A DNA stretch of 64,000 nucleotides from Bradyrhizobium cosmicum (GCF_007290395.2 NZ_CP041656.2:4216001-4280000), one strand, 5' to 3'; counted from the stretch's first letter, positions 8,682 to 17,595 are shown. The notes: generated from the letters alone by a model not told the origin. A program made the numbers and translations.

Positions 8682-9893
8682 TTGGACAACGACAAGAGGT
8701 TGCCGCTCGACGGCGTGACCGTCATCGATCTCGGCCAGGTCTATCAGGGACCGTATTGCGGATTCCTGATGGCGCAGGCCGGCGCGACCGTCATCAAGGT
8801 CGAGCCGCCAAACGGCGAGCCGGTGCGTCACCGCGCCCGCATCAGCAAGGGCAACGCGGTCCCGTTCGCGATGCTCAATGCCAACAAGCGCAACATCAGC
8901 CTGAACCTCAAGTCGCCGGACGGGGTCAAGGTCCTGAAGGACCTCGCGGCAAAGGCCGACGTGCTGATCGAGAACTACGCGCCGGGCGTGCTGGATCGAT
9001 TGGGCGTCGGCTACGCTGCACTCAGCGCCGTCAATCCGCGGCTGATCTATGGCTCGGCCACCGGCTACGGTCTGTCGGGTCCCGATCGGGACAATCTGGC
9101 GATGGACCTGACCGTCCAGGCCGTGTCGGGCATCATGAGCGTAACAGGCTTTGCCGATGGTCCCCCCGTCAAGGCGGGTCCGGCCATCACCGACTTCATC
9201 AGCGGCGTTCATCTCTATGCCGGCATCCTCACCGCGCTCTACGATCGCGAAAAGAGCGGCCGCGGCCGGCTGGTCGAGATCGCCATGGTCGAAACCGTCT
9301 ATCCGGCGATGGCTTCGAATCTGGCCGATGTCTTCAACCGCAAGGCCGCGGCCCCCCGCACCGGCAACCGTCACGGCGGGCTCGCGGAGGCGCCCTACAA
9401 TGTCTATCCCGCATCCGACGGCTATGTCGCCATCATCAGCGTCAACGAATCGCATTGGACCGGACTGACGCGCGCGATGGGGCGGCCGGAGCTGGCCGAC
9501 GATGTCAGGTTCAAGACGGTACTCGATCGTTTGAAGCACATCGATCTGACGGACCTGGTCGTGTCCGAGTGGTCCTCGCGACTTACGCGCGATGAGATCG
9601 TCGAGCTCTGCCGTGTCAACAGAGTGCCCTGCGCCGCCGTTCGCGACCTGCGCGAAGTGACCGAGGACAAGCACCTCCACGCCCGCGGCATGCTGCGCGA
9701 GATCGCGCATCCGGAATATGGCGACATCCTCGTTCATCGCAGTCCGCTGGTGCTGCACGACACGGCGACGCCCGAGTACGTTCCGTCCGCGCGTCTCGGT
9801 CAGCACAATGGCGAGGTCCTGTCGGAGTATCTCGGCCTGTCCAGCGGCGAGATCGATGCGCTACGCCGCTCCGGCGCCATTGCACAAGCATGA
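8682..9893 (+). CDS. Class III (CaiB/BaiF) CoA-transferase
   Basis: 403 residues from a TTG at 8682, supported by GAGGA eight bases upstream and by the family N-terminus LPLDGVTVIDLGQVYQGPYC beginning soon after. The CoA-ester aspartate typical of the family is D142 (NLAMDLTVQ). Members move CoA between carboxylic acids or act as racemases on CoA thioesters. It starts 17 bases after the amidohydrolase stop, so the two are co-transcribed. It probably activates the substrate acid as its CoA thioester for the reductase encoded next. Donor and acceptor are unknown. Confidence 0.88.
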   Translation: MDNDKRLPLDGVTVIDLGQVYQGPYCGFLMAQAGATVIKVEPPNGEPVRHRARISKGNAVPFAMLNANKRNISLNLKSPDGVKVLKDLAAKADVLIENYAPGVLDRLGVGYAALSAVNPRLIYGSATGYGLSGPDRDNLAMDLTVQAVSGIMSVTGFADGPPVKAGPAITDFISGVHLYAGILTALYDREKSGRGRLVEIAMVETVYPAMASNLADVFNRKAAAPRTGNRHGGLAEAPYNVYPASDGYVAIISVNESHWTGLTRAMGRPELADDVRFKTVLDRLKHIDLTDLVVSEWSSRLTRDEIVELCRVNRVPCAAVRDLREVTEDKHLHARGMLREIAHPEYGDILVHRSPLVLHDTATPEYVPSARLGQHNGEVLSEYLGLSSGEIDALRRSGAIAQA

Positions 9894-9944
9894 CGAACGT
9901 CGAGCGGCGAATGTCCTGGTCCGCCAATTCAGGGGAAGATCACA

Positions 9945-11117
9945 ATGGTCAAGCTGTTTGAAAGCATTTCATTCCGCGGCGTCGAACTCGGCAACCGCAT
10001 CGTCGTCTCGCCGATGGGAATGTATTCGGCCGAGAACGGCTACGTTACGCCGTTCCACCTGGTTCACTATGGCAAGTTCGCCATGGGTGGGGCCGGGCTC
10101 GTCTTCGTCGAGCAGACGTCGGTCAGCCGAAAGGGACGCATCACCAACGGTGATCCCGGGCTGTGGGAGGACGGCCAGATCGACGGCATGCGCCAGATCG
10201 TTCATGTCATCAAGTCTCACGGCTCGAAAGCCGCGATCCAGATCAATCACGGCGGACGCAAATCGAGCCAGCAGCGCGCGTTCCGGGGCAATAGCCATTT
10301 GACCGACCGCGATATCGAGATGGGAGAGGAAACCTGGGTGCCCACGGGACCGTCCGACGTCGCATTCTCCGATGGCTTCCAGACTCCCATTCCTCTCAGC
10401 AAGGACGGACTCACCGGCGTGCGTGATGCCTTCGTCGCGACGGCGCGCCGGGCCGTGCTCGCGGGCTTCGACGTCATCGAGCTTCACATGGCTCACGGCT
10501 ATCTCCTGCAATCGTTCCTGTCGCCGCTCGCCAATTTCCGCACCGACGAATATGGCGGCAGCCTCGAAAACCGAATGCGGTTTCCACTCGAAGTGACGCG
10601 CGCCGTGAGGGCCGCACTTCCCTCGGCCACACCACTCTTCGTGCGCATCTCCGCCACGGACTGGATCGAGGGCGGCTGGGAAATCGAAGACAGCATCGTC
10701 TTCTCGCGCAAGCTGAAGGAACTCGGCGTCGATCTGGTCGACTGTTCTACGGGCGGCAATCTCCGCGCCGGGTCGACCAATGCCAATCTCGGTCGCGGTC
10801 CCGGCTACCAGGTGCCGTTTGCCGAACGCATTCGCCACGAGGCCGACATCGCGACCGGCGCGGTCGGCATGATCCGGACCCCGGATTTTGCGGAGAAGAT
10901 CCTGCAGGACGGCCGTGCCGACCTGATCTTCATGGCCCGCCAGATGCTGTTCGATCCGTTCTGGGCGCTCCACGCCGCAGAGCATTTTGGATTGACCGGC
11001 AATTTCGAGAAATGGCCCGAACAATACGCGTGGTGGCTGGCCAAATGGGGCGGTGCCCTTCGCGCCAATGGAGAAAGTCTGGACGGGTTGGAGCGCTATC
11101 GCGAGGCGGCCGAATAG
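9945..11117 (+). CDS. NADH:flavin oxidoreductase, Old Yellow Enzyme family
   Basis: 390 residues, ATG behind AGGGGAAG. It has only the FMN TIM barrel (about 1-365), without the Fe-S and second flavin domains of 2,4-dienoyl-CoA reductase, so it resembles YqjM-type ene-reductases. Visible signatures are VSPMGMYSA near 21, QINHGGRKS near 100 (flavin and substrate histidine), HMAHGYLLQSFLSP near 183 and EYGGSLENRMRF. It likely reduces an activated C=C bond, perhaps of the CoA thioester made by the preceding transferase; that link is inference. Confidence 0.88.
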   Translation: MVKLFESISFRGVELGNRIVVSPMGMYSAENGYVTPFHLVHYGKFAMGGAGLVFVEQTSVSRKGRITNGDPGLWEDGQIDGMRQIVHVIKSHGSKAAIQINHGGRKSSQQRAFRGNSHLTDRDIEMGEETWVPTGPSDVAFSDGFQTPIPLSKDGLTGVRDAFVATARRAVLAGFDVIELHMAHGYLLQSFLSPLANFRTDEYGGSLENRMRFPLEVTRAVRAALPSATPLFVRISATDWIEGGWEIEDSIVFSRKLKELGVDLVDCSTGGNLRAGSTNANLGRGPGYQVPFAERIRHEADIATGAVGMIRTPDFAEKILQDGRADLIFMARQMLFDPFWALHAAEHFGLTGNFEKWPEQYAWWLAKWGGALRANGESLDGLERYREAAE

Positions 11118-11198
11118 AATTTTCGCATCGCGCCGTGACGTCACAACATCAATCGTAACCTCGATCAACGAAGAAACTTCATGGGGAGCTTAACAAAA

Positions 11199-12410
11199 AT
11201 GAGACACGTGCTGGCAGCGTCGATGGTTTTCCTGAGCCTTGCTTCGGCTCACGCGCAGGCGCCTGCGTCGAAGCCGGTCAAGCTCGGCGTGCTCAACGAC
11301 CAGTCGGGCCAATACGCGGATGCCGCGGGGCCTGCGTCGGTCGAGGTCGCCAAGATGGCGATCGCCGATTTCGGCGGCAAGCTGCTGGGGCAGCCGATCG
11401 AGCTGGTTGTCGCCGACCACCAGAACAAGGCGGACATCGCGTCGGGCATCGCCAGGCGCTGGATCGACACAGAGAACGTCGACGTCATTCTCGACATTGG
11501 AAACTCGGCGGTCGCGCTCGCGCTGTCCGATCTGGTCCGCGACAAGAACAAGATGATGATCGTGTCGTCGGCCGGCGCCTCGACGATCACCAACGAAAAG
11601 TGCTCTCCCAACACCTTCCAGTGGACCTACAATACCGCCACGCTGGCGCGCAGCACGGCGAAGGCGTTGCTGGGCCAGGGCGGCAACGAATGGTTCTTCC
11701 TGACCGCCGATTATGCCTTCGGTCACGCGTTCGAAGCCGATGCGTCGGCCGTGGTCAAGGCGAACGGCGGCAAGGTCGTGGGGTCGGTCAGGCACCCCTT
11801 CAATACCAGCGACTTCTCGTCGTTCCTGCTGCAGGCCCAGAGCTCGGGCGCCAACGTCCTGGCGCTCGCCAATGCCAGCGGTGACACCTCCAACTCGCTG
11901 ATGCAGGCTCATGAGTTCGGCTTGCTCGGCCTCAAGAGCAAGATGAAGGTGGCGGCGCTGCTGTTCCAGATCACCGATGCCAAGTCGGTCGGTCTGAAGA
12001 ACATGCAGGGTCTCTACACGTCGGAAGCCTTCTACTGGAATCGCAACGACGCCTCGCGCGCATTCGGCAAGCGGTTCTTCGACAAGGTCGGACGCATGCC
12101 GACCATGGTCCAGGCCGGAATGTACTCGGCCACCCTGCACTATCTGAAGGCCGTCGAAGCGGCCGGAACGCTCGATACGGCCGCCGTGCTGGCGAAGTTC
12201 AGATCGATGCCGGTGAAGGATTTCTTCTCCGAGAATGGCTCTGTCCGCGAGGACGGCATGCACATCCACGACTATTATCTGCTGCATGCCAAGACGCTGG
12301 AGGAGTCCAAGGGACCGTGGGACTTCTACGACGTCGTCTCGACCATTACGGCCGACGACGCCAACATTCCGCGCGACCAGAGCAAGTGTCCGCTCATGAA
12401 GAAGTCCTGA
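11199..12410 (+). CDS. Periplasmic branched-chain-type ABC substrate-binding protein
   Basis: 403 residues from the ATG at 11199, preferred over the in-frame ATG at 11181 because GGGGAG lies between them at the right spacing. A signal peptide ends near AHA|QAP. The mature part starts KLGVLNDQSGQYAD and is the LivK-like periplasmic binding fold. Related proteins bind amino acids, amides or aromatic acids. It is the last gene of the operon, and no LivH/M/G/F genes follow, so the permease and ATPases must be elsewhere or be shared. Confidence 0.85.
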   Translation: MRHVLAASMVFLSLASAHAQAPASKPVKLGVLNDQSGQYADAAGPASVEVAKMAIADFGGKLLGQPIELVVADHQNKADIASGIARRWIDTENVDVILDIGNSAVALALSDLVRDKNKMMIVSSAGASTITNEKCSPNTFQWTYNTATLARSTAKALLGQGGNEWFFLTADYAFGHAFEADASAVVKANGGKVVGSVRHPFNTSDFSSFLLQAQSSGANVLALANASGDTSNSLMQAHEFGLLGLKSKMKVAALLFQITDAKSVGLKNMQGLYTSEAFYWNRNDASRAFGKRFFDKVGRMPTMVQAGMYSATLHYLKAVEAAGTLDTAAVLAKFRSMPVKDFFSENGSVREDGMHIHDYYLLHAKTLEESKGPWDFYDVVSTITADDANIPRDQSKCPLMKKS

Positions 12411-12438
12411 TCTTCGGCATCAGGAGAGAACCAGGCTC

Positions 12439-12466
12439 GGAGCGGTAGCCGCAGTGCTGCCGCTCC
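12439..12466 (+). terminator. Stem-loop after the catabolic operon
   Basis: An 11-base inverted repeat (GGAGCGGTAGC / GCTGCCGCTCC, one mismatch) lies 29 bases after the binding-protein stop. There is no T run, so its action as a terminator is a guess. Confidence 0.4.
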
Positions 12467-12485
12467 GGCATCCGCCAAGCGCCTG

Positions 12486-12533
12486 GAGCATGATCCGGAA
12501 AATTGTGAAGCGGTTTCCGTAAAGATCATGCTC
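12486..12533. repeat. Dispersed palindromic repeat, family C (copy 1)
   Basis: A 48-base imperfect palindrome opening GAGCATGATCCGGAAAA and closing GATCATGCTC. A related copy in the reverse sense is at 63053-63099. This type of element is common in Bradyrhizobium intergenic DNA as far as I recall. Confidence 0.8.
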
Positions 12534-12549
12534 GAATAATAGGGCCCTT

Positions 12550-13254
12550 CTAAGCCCTTCGCATCAGCTTGAGCGAAGCCGCCAGCCGCAAGCTGCGCTT
12601 GCCGGCGAGCGCGATGCCTTCGAGTTCGCCGCTGTCGGCCGTGCAGGTGCCGGAGAAGCCGATCCCGACCTCGTAGCCACCGAACACGGGGTTCTCGCCT
12701 TTCGCCGGCGTGTGCTCCTGGTTGAGCAGTTCGCCCTTCCAGCGGCCGTCCGCCGAGGAATAGGAGCCGAGATAGTAGAAGAACGCATCGCCGCCGAGGA
12801 TGCGGCCGTCGATCAGCAGCATCACGCCGGACAGCCCGGCATCGACACCGTCGAGCGCGCGCAGGCTCATGCCGTAGAGCCCGTTGGCGATGCCGCCCTG
12901 CCCGATCGTGCCGCGCGGCGGCAGCGCCCCGTCGTCGAGCCGGGTGAGGATCGCCCAGAAGTTGCCGCCCGGCATGGTGTCCGCGCTGCCCTCGAGGCGG
13001 ATCTGGTCGCCGATCAGTCGGCCGCGTGCGCCGATCGTGGCGACATCGGCGCCCATCAGCGGCTTGTAGTTGGGATCGTCATTATGCCGCTCGGTGATCA
13101 CCTCGGCGACGATCTCGCCGTCGCGCTCCTGATACGTTCCAAGGTGGGCAAACGCCGAATTGCCGCCGAGCATCTTGCCGTCGTGCAGGCACATGATGCT
13201 GCGGCCGAACGCATCGTGGATTCCGTATTCAACCTTGTAGAGCCCGTCCAGCAA
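12550..13254 (-). CDS. GrlR-like protein with two tandem copies of the domain (paralogue 1)
   Basis: 234 residues from a TTG at 13254, the only usable start before an in-frame TGA. The protein is an internal duplication: copy one (1-115) has LDGLYKVEY, GRSIMCLHDGKMLGG and FAHLGTYQ; copy two (120-234) has ANGLYGMSLRALDG, GVMLLIDGRILGG, FFYYLGSY, HTP, FGGYEVGIGFSG and ends SLKLMRRA. This pattern matches the GrlR beta-barrel family, named after a negative regulator of a type III secretion locus; no such locus is seen here. It is paralogous to 15633-16361, and the two bracket three other minus-strand genes. Function here is unknown. Confidence 0.65.
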   Translation of the reverse strand: MLDGLYKVEYGIHDAFGRSIMCLHDGKMLGGNSAFAHLGTYQERDGEIVAEVITERHNDDPNYKPLMGADVATIGARGRLIGDQIRLEGSADTMPGGNFWAILTRLDDGALPPRGTIGQGGIANGLYGMSLRALDGVDAGLSGVMLLIDGRILGGDAFFYYLGSYSSADGRWKGELLNQEHTPAKGENPVFGGYEVGIGFSGTCTADSGELEGIALAGKRSLRLAASLKLMRRA

Positions 13255-13495
13255 CGCAGTCGACCCGCAACATCAGAGGGAATTGCGGGCTACCTAGCAC
13301 CCTCGACGCACCAAGGCCATCCGGCTTTTCCGCGCAGGGCCATTCGCGAAAGCCGGTCACTGCATGATGCCATCATGCGCCTGTTTTGCCCGACGGGTCA
13401 ATCGATATTTCGTAAAATGCGAAATAAGCGATTTCAACGGCTTGGCTACTGCGCTTGGGGTTGTTTTCGACGAGCCTTGTTTTCTCGCGGCGTCG

Positions 13496-13963
13496 TCACG
13501 GTTTGCCGGCCGGCGCAAACTGCTGGTTGGCGAACGGCTGCTGCTCGCTGGGGACCTTGATGACGACGAAGCTGCGCTTCAACGACCGGTGGCAGGCATT
13601 GCAGCCATCGGTCAGCTCACCGAGGCCCTTTGCGAACTTGCGGCCGTCCTTCGCGTCGATCGCGTCGGAGAGCGATTGCAGCGCCGGCTCCAGCGTCGCG
13701 ACATTGCCGATCGGAATGCCGGAATAGAACACGGCCGCCTCGACCAGGTTCGCCTTGAGCTGGCGCAACTCGAAGGCGGCCAGCTCCCAGTTCTGCGCCT
13801 TGCCGGCCATCCAGAGCTTCTGGTGACGCGTCTGCGCGGCGCCCATGATGTCGCCGAGGCGCGGCACGTACTGGTCCGAGGATGGCGTCTTCAGATCCTG
13901 CGCCGCCACGGCGGTTGCCGCTCCCAAAGCGGCCAGCGACAGCATCCATGCTCGAAGCTTCAT
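13496..13963 (-). CDS. Periplasmic c-type cytochrome (monohaem)
   Basis: 155 residues with a signal peptide (MKLRAWMLSLAALG to about VAA|QDL). One haem attachment motif, CNACH, lies near residue 122 toward the C-terminus, the position expected in four-helix cytochrome c556/c'-like proteins, and the rest is predicted helical. An axial ligand (Met or none) cannot be settled by eye. It probably carries electrons in the periplasm. It lies downstream of the Sel1 and ModA-like genes on the same strand. Confidence 0.75.
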   Translation of the reverse strand: MKLRAWMLSLAALGAATAVAAQDLKTPSSDQYVPRLGDIMGAAQTRHQKLWMAGKAQNWELAAFELRQLKANLVEAAVFYSGIPIGNVATLEPALQSLSDAIDAKDGRKFAKGLGELTDGCNACHRSLKRSFVVIKVPSEQQPFANQQFAPAGKP

Positions 13964-14076
13964 TGCAAGTCTCCATTCCCGGTGAAGGGAATATAGGCCT
14001 GCATGACCCGGCGGCCTTGCGCTCGATCAAGGCCGCGCCGACCTCGCCGACGCAAACGGCTGTCACGTGAGGTGAG

Positions 14077-14898
14077 CTAGAAGCACAGCGTGGTGACGAG
14101 CTTGCCCGCCTTGTCCTTGATGGCATAGGGACAGCGAATCCGCTCCAGCGCCTTCTTGGCGTCGTCGTCGCCGAGCGCGGCAGCGCGCTCGTAATAGGCC
14201 TTGGCGGCATCCTTGTCCTTTGGCCCGCCGCGGCCGTCCTGCGCGAAGGCGCCCATCCGCTCCAGCGCGCCGGGATGGTTTTGCGCAGCCGCCTTCTCGA
14301 ACAGCGCACGCGCCGCGACATCGTCCTGCTGCCCGCCGGTGCCGTTGGCGAGCATCAGGCCGAGCTGATACTGCGCTTCGGCATTGGTCTCGGCGGCCCG
14401 GCCGAGCAAGGCGCGCGCCTGCGCGGGATCGGCGGGCGCGCCACCGCTAGTGCCGCCGAGCGCGGCCAGATTGCTGACGCCGCGGGGGTTGCCTGATTGC
14501 GCCGCCTTCTCGAACAGCTTTCGCGCCTGCGCCTCGTCCCTGGCGACGCCCGCGCCCGTTCCGTAGGCGACGCCAAGCTCGACCATCGCGGCGCTCGAGC
14601 CCTTGTCGGCGGCCTTGCGCCAGGCGGCGATCGCCTCGCCGGTCTGCCGGTTGGCCGCATAGGCGCGGCCGAGCGCGAACATCGCCCGCCGCGACGATGA
14701 TGCCGCCTGCCTGCAGAACTTGATCGCGGTCGCGACGTCGGAGGCGGCGAGTTCCGCCACGCCCCTCACATCGGCCGGCTTGTCGGGATCGCTGGGATCG
14801 GCGGCGAGGCGGTCGCACAGCACGAGGTCGGCCGATTGCGCCTGCGCCGCCAGGGGCGCGGCAAGCGCGAAGAGGATGGCAAGGAGATAAGTCCGCAT
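14077..14898 (-). CDS. Sel1-repeat (TPR-like) periplasmic protein
   Basis: 273 residues from the ATG at 14898, chosen because a clean signal peptide follows (MRTYLLAILFALAAPLAAQA). A frame open to a TTG at 14934 would overlap the upstream stop and has no signal. About five Sel1 repeats run from 70 to 260, each with the A-x-x-x-G-x-x-Y/L...A-x-x-W/L-x-x-K-A-A pattern. Cysteines near both ends may form disulfides. Sel1 proteins are scaffolds for envelope or signalling complexes; the partner is unknown. Confidence 0.75.
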   Translation of the reverse strand: MRTYLLAILFALAAPLAAQAQSADLVLCDRLAADPSDPDKPADVRGVAELAASDVATAIKFCRQAASSSRRAMFALGRAYAANRQTGEAIAAWRKAADKGSSAAMVELGVAYGTGAGVARDEAQARKLFEKAAQSGNPRGVSNLAALGGTSGGAPADPAQARALLGRAAETNAEAQYQLGLMLANGTGGQQDDVAARALFEKAAAQNHPGALERMGAFAQDGRGGPKDKDAAKAYYERAAALGDDDAKKALERIRCPYAIKDKAGKLVTTLCF

Positions 14899-14930
14899 GG
14901 GCCCCACGTTGCGTCCGCGCATCGGCAAAT

Positions 14931-15614
14931 TCAAGGCTCGAGTCCCGATTGGCGCAGAACCGGAACGACTTCGGGCGAAGCGAGATAGTGCAGCAACCGG
15001 TCGGCGGCTTCAGCATGCTTCGCGTTCGCCATGCGGCCGGCAGAGAATACGGCCGGTGTCTGCAAATCGTGCGGAATAGGGCCGACGACCTCGATGCCCT
15101 CGACCTGCTTCAGCTCGCTGATCTGCTGCACGGCGAGGTCGGCCTCACCGCTGACGAGCCGCTCGGCCGTGAAGCCCTGCTGCACGATGGTGGCCGTGGC
15201 GTTGATCTCGGCCGCGATGCTCCAGCGCTGGATCAACTGTGCGAAATAGACCCCGCTCGCGCCCAGCCGCGAATAGGCGACGGACCGCGCCGCGAGCAGC
15301 GTCCTGCGCAGTGCAGCTTCGGTCGAGATATCGGGATGCGCCTGCCCCGCCCGCACCGCAATGCCGACAAAGGAGCGCGCCAGATCAGCCGCGCTGCCCG
15401 CGACCACGCGGCCCTCGCCGATCATCTCGTCGAGCCCCTCACGCGTGAGGATCACGAGATCGGCAACCTCGCCGTCACGCAGCCGCTTGACCAGCGCCAG
15501 CGTCGGCGCGAAGTCGGCATCGACATGAATGCCTGTCGCGCTCTCGAAGGCGGAAGACAGGCTGCGCATCGCGCCCATCAGGCCGAGCGTCGAGAGCATG
15601 CGAATTTTTCCCAT
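14931..15614 (-). CDS. ModA-like substrate-binding protein without a signal peptide
   Basis: 227 residues from the ATG at 15614, where AGGAG sits six bases upstream; the ATG at 15618-15620 abuts that site and is less likely. The fold matches the type II binding proteins related to molybdate-binding ModA: MLSTLGLMGAM, LRDGEVADLVILTREGLDEM, SVAYSRLGASGVYF and a C-terminal LHYLASPEVVPVL. No signal peptide precedes the first strand, unlike periplasmic ModA, and no modBC genes are adjacent. It may be a cytoplasmic sensor or have lost export. It lies between the GrlR-like gene and the Sel1 gene. Confidence 0.7.
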   Translation of the reverse strand: MGKIRMLSTLGLMGAMRSLSSAFESATGIHVDADFAPTLALVKRLRDGEVADLVILTREGLDEMIGEGRVVAGSAADLARSFVGIAVRAGQAHPDISTEAALRRTLLAARSVAYSRLGASGVYFAQLIQRWSIAAEINATATIVQQGFTAERLVSGEADLAVQQISELKQVEGIEVVGPIPHDLQTPAVFSAGRMANAKHAEAADRLLHYLASPEVVPVLRQSGLEP

Positions 15615-15632
15615 GGGCATCTCCTGTCGCGA

Positions 15633-16361
15633 TCAGGCGCGGTGCATCAGCCTGAGCGCGGCGGTGAGGCGCAGGCTGCGCTTGCCGGCCAGCGCGGTTG
15701 CCTCCAGCACGGCCTGCTCAGCGTCGTAGCTGCCGGAGAAGCCGATGCCAACCTCGTGGCCGCCGAAGATCGGATCGTCCTTGGCCGGCGTGTGCTCCTG
15801 GTTGAGGAGCTGGCCCTTCCAGCGCCCGTGCGCGGCGGTGTAGCTGCCGAGATAGTAGAACGCGGCATCGCCGCCCAGAATGCGGCCCCCGTTCAACAGC
15901 ATCACGCCGGTGAGGCCGCCGTCGACGCCATCGAGCATGCGCAGATGGACCGAATAGAGGCCGTCGGCAATGCCGTCCTCGCCGACTCCGCCGGCGATCG
16001 GCACCTCGTCCTCCGTGATCGGCGTCATCAACGACTGGAAGGGAACGCCGGGCAGCTCCTTGAGCTCGCCCTTGAAATGATAGAGATCGCCGTCGGCCCG
16101 GCCCTTCGCCAGCAGCGTGGCATCGTCGGTGCCGGCCATCGCGCGATAGGCCGGGTCGGGATTGTGGCGGACGGTCTTGATGACGATATCGACGCCGCCT
16201 TCAGTCTTCTCGTAGCTGCCGATATGGGCGAACGCCGAATTGCCGCCGAGCATCGTGCCGTTGCCGACATGCATCACGCTCCGGCCGACCGCGTCGCCGA
16301 GCTGAAATCTGACCTTGTAGAAGCCTTCAAACACCAGCCGTGTCCCCGGCCCCGCGCGCAT
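15633..16361 (-). CDS. GrlR-like protein with two tandem copies of the domain (paralogue 2)
   Basis: 242 residues from an ATG; a GTG at 16334 would match the start of the paralogue at 12550-13254 better. Both halves repeat the same pattern: FEGFYKVRFQ, GRSVMHVGNGTMLGG, FAHIGSYE, then ADGLYSVHLRMLDG, GVMLLNGGRILGG, FYYLGSY, EHTPAKDDP, IFGGHEVGIGFSG and a final RLMHRA. The C-terminal halves of the two paralogues are nearly identical in motif order, which points to duplication of an already duplicated gene. It is the first of five minus-strand genes (16361 to 12550). Role unknown; the GrlR resemblance is by motif only. Confidence 0.65.
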   Translation of the reverse strand: MRAGPGTRLVFEGFYKVRFQLGDAVGRSVMHVGNGTMLGGNSAFAHIGSYEKTEGGVDIVIKTVRHNPDPAYRAMAGTDDATLLAKGRADGDLYHFKGELKELPGVPFQSLMTPITEDEVPIAGGVGEDGIADGLYSVHLRMLDGVDGGLTGVMLLNGGRILGGDAAFYYLGSYTAAHGRWKGQLLNQEHTPAKDDPIFGGHEVGIGFSGSYDAEQAVLEATALAGKRSLRLTAALRLMHRA

Positions 16362-16453
16362 CCGCCGATATCCTACTCCGGTTTCCGCGGCAATGGACAG
16401 ACGTCAAGCCGGCATGGCCGGCAGACCCGCAACAACGGCTGTCATCAGAATGC

Positions 16454-16488
16454 AAAAAATCCGCCGGAGCTTGTCGCTCCGGCGGATT
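16454..16488 (-). terminator. Rho-independent terminator of glnII
   Basis: A perfect 13-base inverted repeat (AATCCGCCGGAGC / GCTCCGGCGGATT, 5-base loop) followed, on the minus strand, by a T run. It lies 44 bases after the glnII stop. Confidence 0.9.
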
Positions 16489-16531
16489 GAGAGCCAACCC
16501 GGGCCAGCCCCCAGCCCGGGCCGGGAGGATC

Positions 16532-17566
16532 TTAGGCGGCCGCCTTCTTGTCGGCCGGGACGGACGCGATCGTCTTCAGGATCTGCGAAGCGATCTGGTA
16601 TGGGTCGCCCTGCGAGTTCGGACGGCGGTCTTCCAGATAGCCCTTGTAGCCGTTGTTGACGAAGGAGTGCGGAACGCGGATCGAGGCGCCGCGGTCGGCG
16701 ATGCCGTAGCTGAACTTGTTCCACGGCGCGGTCTCGTGCTTGCCGGTCAGACGCTTGTCATTGTCCGGGCCGTAAACGGCGATGTGGTCCATGAGGTTCT
16801 TGTCGAAGGCCGCCATCAGCGCCTCGAAGTACTCCTTGCCGCCGACCGTACGCATGTACTCGGTCGAGAAGTTGGCGTGCATGCCGGAGCCGTTCCAGTC
16901 GGTGTCGCCGAGCGGCTTGCAGTGGAACTCGATGTCGATGCCGTACTTCTCGGTCAGGCGCAGCATCAGGTAGCGGGCCATCCACATTTCGTCGGCGGCC
17001 TTCTTGGAGCCCTTGCCGAAGATCTGGAATTCCCACTGGCCCTTCGCGACTTCCGCGTTGATGCCTTCATGGTTGATTCCGGCAGCCAGGCAGAGGTCGA
17101 GATGCTCTTCGACGATCTTGCGGGCGACGTCGCCGACGTTCGAGAAGCCGACGCCGGTGTAGTACGGGCCCTGCGGCGCCGGATAGCCGGAGACCGGGAA
17201 GCCAAGCGGACGCCCGTCCTTGTAGAAGAAATACTCCTGCTCGAAGCCGAACCAGGCGCCGGCGTCGTCGAGAATGGTGGCGCGCTTGTTGGTCGGGTGC
17301 GGGGTCTTGCCATCGGGCATCATGACTTCGCACATCACGAGCACGCCGTTGGTGCGCGCGGCGTCCGGGAAGACGGCGACCGGCTTCAGCACGCAATCGG
17401 AGCTGTGGCCTTCGGCCTGCTGGGTGGAGGAGCCATCGAAGCCCCAGAGCGGAAGCTGCTCGAGCGTCGGGAACGACGCGAATTCCTTGATCTGTGTTTT
17501 GCCGCGCAAGTTCGGAGTCGGCGTATATCCGTCGAGCCAGATGTACTCGAGCTTATACTTGGTCAT
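16532..17566 (-). CDS. glnII: Glutamine synthetase II, eukaryote-type
   Basis: 344 residues from the ATG at 17566 behind GAGAGG. MTKYKLEYIWLDGYTP and the phosphate/glutamate-site motifs (GFDGSST, EQEYFF, NHEGINAEV, GSGMHANFST, NKFSYGIADRGASIR) are the hallmarks of the plant-like GSII of rhizobia, which makes glutamine from glutamate, ammonia and ATP as an octamer. GSII is not adenylylated, unlike GlnA. Rhizobial glnII is activated by NtrC with sigma54 under nitrogen limitation, and a matching -24/-12 promoter is visible at 17656-17670. The divergent gene at 18108 encodes a GstI-like protein, a known inhibitor of GSII expression in Rhizobium leguminosarum. Very secure. Confidence 0.97.
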   Translation of the reverse strand: MTKYKLEYIWLDGYTPTPNLRGKTQIKEFASFPTLEQLPLWGFDGSSTQQAEGHSSDCVLKPVAVFPDAARTNGVLVMCEVMMPDGKTPHPTNKRATILDDAGAWFGFEQEYFFYKDGRPLGFPVSGYPAPQGPYYTGVGFSNVGDVARKIVEEHLDLCLAAGINHEGINAEVAKGQWEFQIFGKGSKKAADEMWMARYLMLRLTEKYGIDIEFHCKPLGDTDWNGSGMHANFSTEYMRTVGGKEYFEALMAAFDKNLMDHIAVYGPDNDKRLTGKHETAPWNKFSYGIADRGASIRVPHSFVNNGYKGYLEDRRPNSQGDPYQIASQILKTIASVPADKKAAA

Positions 17567-17595
17567 TGAGCCTCTCTGTAGATGATGCGAAAGGT

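Noticed and set aside
12550..16361. Type III secretion system implied by the GrlR name
   Set aside because: No secretion apparatus, chaperone or effector genes are present in the window; the family name alone does not support it.
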